Origin: Defluviitaleaceae bacterium
GTDB taxonomy: Bacteria; Bacillota; Clostridia; Lachnospirales; WQUN01
Assembly (NCBI GenBank): GCA_009777845.1
Contig: WRLD01000008.1
Coordinates: forward strand, 1 to 64,000
Length of the DNA: 64,000 nucleotides
Reading direction: 5' to 3'
Shown here piece by piece: positions 16,681 to 23,504 of the stretch. The translations under genes and the position numbers were made by a program. The stretch's first letter is position 1; each line of letters begins with the position of its first letter. A model generated the notes under the pieces. It was not told where the DNA came from. It searched no databases and saw nothing but the letters and a program-made list of their open reading frames with translations.

Positions 16681-16726
16681 AAACAGAACAGCCATAAAAC
16701 TACGTTTTATGGCTGTTCTGTTTTTG
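16681..16726 (+). terminator. Terminator of the SLH protein gene
   Basis: A perfect 20-bp stem: AAACAGAACAGCCATAAAAC (16681-16700), loop TAC, complementary arm 16704-16723. It starts three bases after the stop codon. A related hairpin sits after hicB at 17808. Confidence 0.85.
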
Positions 16727-17528
16727 GTTTGCAGGTTTTGGGTTTGTGTGGTTGTTTGTAAGTTTTGGATTGGTGTGGTTGTTTGCAGGTTTTGGATTTG
16801 TGCGTTTGTCGTGGTTTTCGTGGTTGTGGTGTTTGTCGTGTTTTTCGTAGGGGGCGGACTTGTCCGCCCCGAGGTACACACGTTCGTCAATTCGGGACGG
16901 ACAACGTCCAATCAATTCAGTGCGTGCAAACCTCGGGACGGATAAATCCGTCCCCTACAAAACACCTTGCAAATTTTGGATTCATGCGTTTGTTTACAAA
17001 TTTTGGATTTGTGCGTTTATCGTGGTTTTCGTGGTTGTGGTGTTTGTCGTGTTTGTGGTGTTTGTCGTGTTTTTCGTAGGGGGCGGACTTGTCCGCCCCG
17101 AGGTACGCACGTTCGTCAATTCGGGACGGACAACGTCCATTAACGCACAACGTACAAACCTCGGGACGGATAAATCCGTCCCCTACAAAAAACCTACACC
17201 CCCCCCCTCAATCACTACCCTAACAACCGATTTATCCAACACGGATTCAACGGATTTTCACGGATTACACGGATTGGCTCGCTCTAAAATCCACGAACGT
17301 CCACGAAACTCCGCTACGTCCGCTCAAATCTGCGTAAATCTGCGTAAATCCGCCAAATCCGCGTTTAATTTACACATTCTGGCTTCGTGCGTTTGTCGTG
17401 GTTGTCGTGGTTGTCATGGTTTTTGTAGGGGGCGGATTTATCCGCCCCGAGGTACACACGTTCGTCAATTCGGGACGGACAACGTCCATTAACACACAGC
17501 AAGGTAATCTCGAATAAGGGGGCTAATT
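16727..17528. repeat. Repeat block: A (16847-16958), A (17076-17186), B (~17236-17372), truncated A (17425-17512)
   Basis: Three family A copies and one family B copy, separated by GT-rich tandem stretches (GTGGTTTTCGTGGTTGTGGTGTTTGTCGTG-like units, ~16800-16845 and 17020-17075). The third A copy lacks its right end and stops at the SD of hicB. Long ORFs across this block are repeat-encoded and not genes. Confidence 0.8.
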
Positions 17529-17777
17529 ATGGGAATATCATACTATTCAATATTCCAGTATGACAATGACGGTATCTGCATATCGTTTCCCGATTTACCC
17601 GAATGCCTGTCATGTGCATGGTCTGACGAAGATGCAAAAAAGATGGCACAAGAAGCATTGGAGCTATACATTGAGGACACGCCTTATGAGCGTTTACCAA
17701 AACCAAGCTGTTCTAGTCAAATTATTTTAAAGGAATCCCAAAAACTTATTTTAATTACTACTAATAAACTTGGGTAA
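17529..17777 (+). CDS. HicB-family antitoxin-like protein, no HicA seen
   Basis: An 82-aa HicB-like protein: SIFQYDNDGICISFPDLPEC, then AQEALELYIED, the partial RNase-H-like HicB fold. HicB normally neutralises the HicA RNase toxin, encoded beside it. No HicA-like ORF (a ~60-aa dsRBD with a conserved His) is present on either side, so this is an orphan or a relic. The upstream sequence is a truncated repeat, and GGGGG at 17518-17522 can serve as SD before ATG 17529. It lacks the usual C-terminal DNA-binding segment, unless the short tail (LKESQKLILITTNKLG) is a remnant. Confidence 0.7.
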   Translation: MGISYYSIFQYDNDGICISFPDLPECLSCAWSDEDAKKMAQEALELYIEDTPYERLPKPSCSSQIILKESQKLILITTNKLG

Positions 17778-17807
17778 AATGTACAGCCCCCCTAATCAAA
17801 AAAACAA

Positions 17808-17838
17808 AACAGCCATAAAACCAAGTTTTATAGCTGTT
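17808..17838 (+). terminator. Hairpin after hicB
   Basis: AACAGCCATAAAAC (17808-17821) pairs with GTTTTATAGCTGTT (17825-17838) with one mismatch. The same arm sequence occurs in the terminator at 16681, so this may be a dispersed terminator element. Confidence 0.55.
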
Positions 17839-17909
17839 CTGCCCTTTAACATGCACATAAGCTCTCAAGGCTTCGAGGCGACATTCCCACCATATAACAG
17901 TCGGCGAAA

Positions 17910-17924
17910 AGGGGCAATGCCCCT
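17910..17924 (-). terminator. Terminator at the spoIVA stop
   Basis: AGGGGCA / TGCCCCT with one central base, followed on the minus strand by TTTT. It overlaps the stop codon of spoIVA. Confidence 0.55.
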
Positions 17925-19407
17925 AAAATATAAAACAAATCAACCGCCCAGACCCATCATTTATCAACCTCTGCAAGGTTTCCTGGAATTTCATTTGTGA
18001 GGCCTCGGGCATACGGAACAGCTTATTTTGCAAGCCGTCACGCACCATTTCGTGCATAGACTTACCGAACATGTTAAGCTCCCATATTCTCGTGGGGTCG
18101 TCTGCCATTTCTTGGTTGATGTAGGCGATTAAATCCTCGCTTTGCTTCTCGTTGCCGACAAGCGGCGATACCTCGGTTTCTATGTCGGCGCGGATTAGGT
18201 GTATGCTCGGCGCGCTCGCCTTGATTTTCACGCCGTATTTCGAGCCGTGTTTTACTAGCACTGGCGGCTCTAGCTTCATTTCGTCTGTGGCGGGCGTTAC
18301 TATGCCGTAGCCCTTGCGGCGTACCTCCTCCAGCGCGAATTTAATCTTGTCAAATTCTTTTTTCGCCTCGGCAAGCACCTTTATTGTGGAAATTAGCTGA
18401 TATTCGCCCGCGATGTCCATGCCCGTTGTTTCCGAAAGAATACGGTAGAACAACAGCTCGTCAACGCTTAGCTCGATATGAACCGCGCCTTCGCCAAGCG
18501 CGATTTTTTCCAAATGGGCGCGTTTTACATACTCGTTTTCCTCGAAAATAGAAATATGGCGGCGCATTTCGCGTAGCTTGCCCACGCTTGCCACCATTTG
18601 CTTCACCGTGGCGATAAAGCTCTGCTTCAACCAATGCTCCAGCGGCAGCGTTTCAATCCATTTCGGATAATTTACGCGGATTTCCTGTACTGGAAATTCG
18701 TACAAAACACGCTCGATTACGGCGTTTATGTCCTCGATTTTTAGCTGGGCGCAATTGAGCGCGACGACGGGCGCGCCGTGCTTTTCGGCAAGCTCGTCAC
18801 GCAGCTTTTCCGCCTCGGGCGAAAAGGGCGTTTGCGTATTTAGCACAATCACGAAGGGCTTATTTATGGCACGAAGCTCGCGAATTACTCGCTCCTCGGC
18901 TTCTATGTAGTCCTCGCGCGCGATTTCCGCCACGCTGCCGTCCGTCGTCACCACTATGCCGATTGTCGAATGTTCGTTTATTACCTTTTTTGTACCCATT
19001 TCCGCGGCTTCCGCAAACGGTATTTTTTCCTCCGACCAAGGCGTGGACACCATGCGCGGCTTTTTGTCTTCGCCCTCCAAATGCCCGAGTGCGCCAGGCA
19101 CAAGGTAGCCCACGCAGTCTATCATTCGCACCTTAAACATCGCCGCGTCGTCCAGCTTAATCGTCACGGCCTCGTTAGGCACAAACTTAGGCTCGGTGGT
19201 CATAATCGTTTTTCCCGCCGCCGACTGCGGAAGCTCGTCATTTGCGCGCTCCCTGCCGTAGGCGTTCTCGATATTGGGAATAACAAGCAAGTCCATAAAA
19301 CGCTTGATAAACGTAGACTTCCCTGTGCGTACCGGCCCAACCACCCCTATGTAAATATCTCCGCCCGTGCGTTCCGCTATGTCGCGGTACAAATTTTGTT
19401 CTGTCAT
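17923..19407 (-). CDS. spoIVA: Stage IV sporulation protein A, coat ATPase
   Basis: SpoIVA, the ATP-hydrolysing protein that polymerises on the outer forespore membrane as the basement layer of the spore coat. The product is 494 aa, close to the 492 of B. subtilis. The N-terminal Walker A is GPVRTGKSTFI; IDCVGYLVPGALGH and TDGSVAEI are characteristic; the C-terminal half carries the middle and membrane-targeting domains. I chose the ATG at 19407 (MTEQNLYRDIAERTGGDIY) because AAGGGAGAA precedes it; the frame extends 62 codons further without family similarity. In C. difficile its partner is SipL, also present here. The SD lies inside a 14-bp hairpin arm (see 19410-19465). Confidence 0.95.
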   Translation of the reverse strand: MTEQNLYRDIAERTGGDIYIGVVGPVRTGKSTFIKRFMDLLVIPNIENAYGRERANDELPQSAAGKTIMTTEPKFVPNEAVTIKLDDAAMFKVRMIDCVGYLVPGALGHLEGEDKKPRMVSTPWSEEKIPFAEAAEMGTKKVINEHSTIGIVVTTDGSVAEIAREDYIEAEERVIRELRAINKPFVIVLNTQTPFSPEAEKLRDELAEKHGAPVVALNCAQLKIEDINAVIERVLYEFPVQEIRVNYPKWIETLPLEHWLKQSFIATVKQMVASVGKLREMRRHISIFEENEYVKRAHLEKIALGEGAVHIELSVDELLFYRILSETTGMDIAGEYQLISTIKVLAEAKKEFDKIKFALEEVRRKGYGIVTPATDEMKLEPPVLVKHGSKYGVKIKASAPSIHLIRADIETEVSPLVGNEKQSEDLIAYINQEMADDPTRIWELNMFGKSMHEMVRDGLQNKLFRMPEASQMKFQETLQRLINDGSGRLICFIF

Positions 19408-19409
19408 AA

Positions 19410-19465
19410 ATTTCTCCCTTTCTGGAAATTGTAGTAATACAATTATATTCAAGAAAGGGAGAAAT
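19410..19465 (-). promoter_or_regulatory. Hairpin masking the spoIVA SD
   Basis: ATTTCTCCCTTTCT (19410-19423) and AGAAAGGGAGAAAT (19452-19465) are perfect 14-bp complements. An inner stem AATTGTA / TACAATT (19427-19433 with 19438-19444) sits in the loop. On the minus-strand mRNA the distal arm is the SD AAGGGAGAA of spoIVA. Only TT follows before the start codon, so it does not look like a terminator. Confidence 0.6.
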
Positions 19466-19474
19466 ATGACTCCC

Positions 19475-20146
19475 CTACCCCCTCCGAACCCTAAACACCG
19501 CTTCCTGCCCCACAGAATAAAAATAAGCCACACCATCACTAACCACCGCAAAAAACATAAGGAAAATAAAGACCATAATAGCCATAGCCACAAGCGTCAA
19601 CAGCGTGGTAACAATCGCCTTGCTAAAGCTGTAGTCATGCACCTGCATCATTGCGCAGATAATAAGCAAATAGAACCAGCCCTCGCTTAGATACCAAAGG
19701 ATATTCAAAATCATGCCCTCGTCATAGGAAATTACATGGCTTAGCGGCACATATATAATGCGAATGATAATTTGCGGCACCATGGCGTAGGCGTATGCCA
19801 TATAAATATCGGAAATACGCCCCTTGCCGTCAAACAGCGTGGTAAGACACCAGTTTGCTAGGGCGAACAGGAACATAGGCAGGACAATGTTTGTAACGAC
19901 ATATGCCGAGCTAAAAAATTCCATGGGGATATTGATAAACTGGAAATTAGTCAAAATCAAAAAGCCGATTTGCACAAAAATCATGGTGACGACAAAGGTA
20001 TGCGCCGCCGCAAGGCTTCCGCGCTTTTCGTGGATTAAGTCCCAGAAGCCGTCAAGCGGCCTAAACATGGTATACAGCGAATATTTTACGGTGGCGGCGT
20101 ATCTTTTGAAGCCGTCACTTCTTAGGCGGTCTATTATTAGTGTCAT
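19475..20146 (-). CDS. Yip1-domain membrane protein
   Basis: A 223-aa integral membrane protein with about five hydrophobic helices (HTFVVTMIFVQIGFLILTNF, YVVTNIVLPMFLFALANW, and others) and the GKGRISDIYMAYAYAMVPQI segment typical of Yip1-type proteins. It is the last gene of the sugar ABC operon; its ATG at 20146 overlaps the upstream stop by four bases. Its role in these operons is unknown. A frame extending to 20254 overlaps the NHL gene and is not needed. Confidence 0.75.
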   Translation of the reverse strand: MTLIIDRLRSDGFKRYAATVKYSLYTMFRPLDGFWDLIHEKRGSLAAAHTFVVTMIFVQIGFLILTNFQFINIPMEFFSSAYVVTNIVLPMFLFALANWCLTTLFDGKGRISDIYMAYAYAMVPQIIIRIIYVPLSHVISYDEGMILNILWYLSEGWFYLLIICAMMQVHDYSFSKAIVTTLLTLVAMAIMVFIFLMFFAVVSDGVAYFYSVGQEAVFRVRRG

Positions 20147-21639
20147 GACTCGGCTATCTCCTTTCGTACCTTTTTCACTTTTTTTACCACTGGCGGTACA
20201 ACAATCAGAACGCCAAGCCCTAGCGCGAATATCCAGAAATGCTGCTCCAGCCAAATTCTGCGATAGAAGGTAAATGCGCGCCCGTAATTTCTATAGTCGT
20301 TTTGCAGCCTAAAATAGTGCATTGCCTCGCGGTAATGCCCCTCGCGAAGCATTGCGCGCGCAATGCCGATATACGCAAGCCCGAAATTGCCGTTAATGCG
20401 AAGCACGTCATTCCATACGTCATAGCTCTCCTCGTACAAGCCGCGCTGATACATGTCTAGGGCTTCGTTAATTAACGCGCCGTACTCCGTTAGGTCAAAC
20501 CGCGTAAGCGAAGCGGCGTTTCCGCCTATTCCCGCATCTAACGCGAAAAGCGTATAGCCCATGCTGTCGAGGGCGGCAGGCGTGGTAAAAAAGCCCTCGC
20601 GATTGCCCGGGTTGCCCCATGCGTAAAGCATTTGCCCTTGCTGGTCGTACGCAAAAAGCCGTCCGCGCTTTCTGTCAAACACCACAAACGAGTTATTCTC
20701 AAACGCGGTAACGGCCGCAAGCTCGCTCGGCCCAGTCCTATCCGCGCCCATTCCCCAGTCCAAATCGCCTACAGGGTGCGACCAGCCGTTCCTTATGAGA
20801 ACGTCCTCGCCCATTGCGTTGAGGCGCGCTACAGGCTCGACATTTTCGCTCGCCGTTGTTACATATATAAAGCCCTCGTGGTCTATCGACAAATTGGTGT
20901 ATTCCACAGGCACGTTAAGCAGCATACGCTCTCTCTGCTCGGGCGTGGCAATTAACCGCCAGAACTGGTCAACAATGCTAACCTCTACGGGCGGTGCGCC
21001 CATATAGCCCGCAAAAACTCCGTAGCGGTCAAATTCCATAAGCCCGCGGTTTACGTGGCGCGTTTGTACAAATAGTCTGCCCGAAAAGTCTACAGCTAGC
21101 TTGGTCGGCAAAAAGTCGCTGTTCTCGTCAAGCAAGGATATTCCGTGTATTCCAGGGTGCAGAATTTCGTTTATTACGTTCCAGTTTTCGTCAAGGTGCA
21201 AAACGCGCTGATTGTCGGTATCGGCGATATAAATTTGCCCCTTGTTGTATTGCCACGGCGAAACAAAAATACCGTGCGGATTATTGAAACCGCTAGGCTC
21301 GCCGTCTATAAACGCATACGTTTTTATGTCCACGACCTCAAAGGACGTGTCCTCAAGGAATTGCAAAATAATGATTCTGTTATTGCCAGAATCGGCTAAA
21401 TACAGCAAATTCTCGTATACGTGAATGTCCTGCGGCGTACGGAACGCGCCTATGCTCTCTCCGTTAAACTGCAAATGCTGGCCGATAATGTACGCGCTTA
21501 CTCTGTACGCATCGGGCGACGGAATGGGTATACCCCATTCGTTGTAGGCGTACGTGTACTTAGACGCTTCCGAAGCGAAAGCGACCGTTGGCATAACAAT
21601 AATCGCCGCAAGGACGAAGCAGATTATTTGCTTATACAT
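20143..21639 (-). CDS. Exported NHL-repeat protein with TPR-like end and C-terminal membrane anchor
   Basis: A 498-aa protein with a signal peptide (ICFVLAAIIVMPTVAFA), then about six NHL beta-propeller repeats over ~55-390 (RTPQDIHVYENLLYLADSGN, NNPHGIFVSPW, GQIYIADTDNQRVLHLD). A TPR-like helical part (~395-460; MYQRGLYEESYDVWNDVLRI) follows, then a membrane helix (WIFALGLGVLIVVPPVV) and a basic end. ATG 21639 has an AAGGAG SD. It lies between the permeases and the Yip1 gene, so it may be an extracellular sensor or scaffold for the transporter; that is an inference from context. Confidence 0.75.
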   Translation of the reverse strand: MYKQIICFVLAAIIVMPTVAFASEASKYTYAYNEWGIPIPSPDAYRVSAYIIGQHLQFNGESIGAFRTPQDIHVYENLLYLADSGNNRIIILQFLEDTSFEVVDIKTYAFIDGEPSGFNNPHGIFVSPWQYNKGQIYIADTDNQRVLHLDENWNVINEILHPGIHGISLLDENSDFLPTKLAVDFSGRLFVQTRHVNRGLMEFDRYGVFAGYMGAPPVEVSIVDQFWRLIATPEQRERMLLNVPVEYTNLSIDHEGFIYVTTASENVEPVARLNAMGEDVLIRNGWSHPVGDLDWGMGADRTGPSELAAVTAFENNSFVVFDRKRGRLFAYDQQGQMLYAWGNPGNREGFFTTPAALDSMGYTLFALDAGIGGNAASLTRFDLTEYGALINEALDMYQRGLYEESYDVWNDVLRINGNFGLAYIGIARAMLREGHYREAMHYFRLQNDYRNYGRAFTFYRRIWLEQHFWIFALGLGVLIVVPPVVKKVKKVRKEIAES

Positions 21640-21643
21640 AAAA

Positions 21644-22558
21644 TCACTCCTTAATTCCTGAGCTTGCCATCGTTTTAAGGATATTGCTTTGCGCCCCCAC
21701 AAATAGGGATATGGGAACGACCATCATTACCAAAATTCCTGCCGCGTTTACGCCTGCGCGCGCTACGTTGGGCGCGTGAGGGCTTCCGATAATCTGCGTA
21801 ATCGCAAGCGGCAGTGTTTTCAGCTGCTCGGTATGAATAAGTAACGACTGCGGATTATTCCACAGCCCCTGCACGGCAAAAATCATAGCCGTAAGCAACG
21901 CAGGCTTAACAAGCGGCATAACAATACGCGAATAAATCAGCCATTCGCTTGCACCGTCTATTTTTGCCGATTCCACAAGAGAAATAGGCACAGTGTCCAT
22001 AAACTGCTTTAGCAGGAAAAAGCCCATTGGCATACCAAACGCAGGAATAACCACCGCCCAGTATGTGTCAATCCAGTTGAGCTGTGCCAGTATCAAAAAG
22101 TTGGGAATTTGCATTACAAACTGGTTAAACATCAGCGTTGTAATAATTAGCCCAAAGAAAAATTTACTGCCAGGAAATTCATATTTGCTAACGGCATACG
22201 CACCTAGCGAAGCCACAAACAAATGCCCCACCGTTCCCGCAACGGTGATAAACACCGTATTAAACAAATACCGCGTAAACGTGACCCACGAGCGCGACAT
22301 AATAATAAACAAGTCCTGCACATTGCCCATGGTCGGGTTGATTACAAACAAATTAGGCGGAAAAATAAAAATCTCGTTAAGCGGCTTAAACGCGTTATTT
22401 ATGGCAAACACCAACGGAAACGCAAAAAACGCGCCAAAAAGAACGAGTATAAACCAAATAAAAATATCTCCGCCCAACGAGCGGTTAGGCTTGCGTACCG
22501 CCCGCAAATTTCTCCTGCGTTTTTTGGTTATTGCGTAGCCCTGTCTGTCGATTTGCAT
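21644..22558 (-). CDS. Carbohydrate ABC transporter permease (MalG/UgpE type)
   Basis: A 304-aa inner permease of a CUT1-type sugar importer with six membrane helices. The EAA loop that contacts the ATPase reads KIDGASEWLIYSRIVMPLVK. The N-terminus has a basic segment (KKRRRNLRAVRKPNR) before the first helix. ATG 22558 has an AAGGTAGGTAG SD. It sits directly after the MalF-type permease (8-base gap). No ATPase gene is nearby, so a shared MsmX-type ATPase encoded elsewhere is likely, as is common for CUT1 systems in Firmicutes. Confidence 0.9.
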   Translation of the reverse strand: MQIDRQGYAITKKRRRNLRAVRKPNRSLGGDIFIWFILVLFGAFFAFPLVFAINNAFKPLNEIFIFPPNLFVINPTMGNVQDLFIIMSRSWVTFTRYLFNTVFITVAGTVGHLFVASLGAYAVSKYEFPGSKFFFGLIITTLMFNQFVMQIPNFLILAQLNWIDTYWAVVIPAFGMPMGFFLLKQFMDTVPISLVESAKIDGASEWLIYSRIVMPLVKPALLTAMIFAVQGLWNNPQSLLIHTEQLKTLPLAITQIIGSPHAPNVARAGVNAAGILVMMVVPISLFVGAQSNILKTMASSGIKE

Positions 22559-22566
22559 ACGGCTAC

Positions 22567-23502
22567 CTACCTTCCTATTTTACTGATAAACTTACCCACC
22601 AGCACCTTTGTGTATATCATGGCGATAAATAAAATAGTAGCAATAGCCGAGGCGTAGCCCATTTCAAAACGAATCGCGCCGTAGTCTACAAGGTGGTTTA
22701 CGACCGTATGCACGGCGTAGTCCGTGGACGGAAAGCCTGCCAGATTTTGCGTAACCTCGCCTACGGCAAAGCTCGCCATAATCGCCATAACCGCGCCGAA
22801 CATAAGCATACCCTGCATATTCGGCAACGTGATAAACCAAAGCTCCTGCCAACGGTTTTTTACGCCGTCCACAAGCCCTGCCTCGTAGAGTGCCTCGTCT
22901 ATGGTAGAAAGCCCTGCGATAAACGCCAAAAAGCCCGCGCCTAGGCTCATCCACAGCACGACTATGATAATAACTGGCATCATGTACTCCGTGTCAGTAA
23001 GCCAAAGAACAGGCTTGCTAATAACGCCCAAGCGGATTAAATTCGCGTTTAAATAGCCCATTGCATCGCCAGTAAAAATTAACGCCCACACAAGAAACGC
23101 CGCCCCTGCAATAGTAGGCGCGTAAAAAACCAGTGTGACAAAGGCGCGGACAAAGCGCGGCAGCTCGTTGATAAACCACGCGAACAAAAACGCGCAAATG
23201 TACCCCACAGGCCCAGTAATAACCGCCAAAATAAGCGTATTCCTAAGCGCGATGAGGAAAATATCGTCGGAAAGAAACAAATTAAAATAGTTTTGGAAGC
23301 CGATAAATCGCGGCGTTTCCAGTACATTAAAATACGTAAAGCTAAGCCCCAGCGACATAACCACAGGCGCAAGCGTAAACGTAGCAAAAATCAAGAAAAA
23401 CGGCAATAAAAAGAGATACAATACCTTGTGCTTTTTCATTTCCGCCCATGTATGGGCGCGCATAGCGCGTTTTTTCGCCTTATACCGTTCATACGCTGTC
23501 AT
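22567..23502 (-). CDS. Carbohydrate ABC transporter permease (MalF/UgpA type)
   Basis: A 311-aa permease, partner of the downstream MalG-type subunit. It shows LYLFLLPFFLIFATFTLAPV as first helix, the RNTLILAVITGPVGY segment, and an EAA loop LVDGVKNRWQELWFITLPNM. Its ATG at 23502 is preceded by GGAGG and lies two bases after the binding-protein stop, indicating a single operon with the lipid-free, membrane-anchored binding protein. Confidence 0.9.
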   Translation of the reverse strand: MTAYERYKAKKRAMRAHTWAEMKKHKVLYLFLLPFFLIFATFTLAPVVMSLGLSFTYFNVLETPRFIGFQNYFNLFLSDDIFLIALRNTLILAVITGPVGYICAFLFAWFINELPRFVRAFVTLVFYAPTIAGAAFLVWALIFTGDAMGYLNANLIRLGVISKPVLWLTDTEYMMPVIIIVVLWMSLGAGFLAFIAGLSTIDEALYEAGLVDGVKNRWQELWFITLPNMQGMLMFGAVMAIMASFAVGEVTQNLAGFPSTDYAVHTVVNHLVDYGAIRFEMGYASAIATILFIAMIYTKVLVGKFISKIGR

Positions 23503-23504
23503 AA

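Noticed and set aside
16860..17492. 210-aa ORF in a repeat block
   Set aside because: It crosses two family A copies and one family B copy; no independent support.
17529..17777. Full HicAB pair
   Set aside because: No HicA-like ORF on either side; only the HicB-like protein is supported.
19408..19475. Sigma-E promoter for spoIVA
   Set aside because: GAATATA and CTACAATT occur but the spacing is far shorter than sigma-E promoters require; not called.
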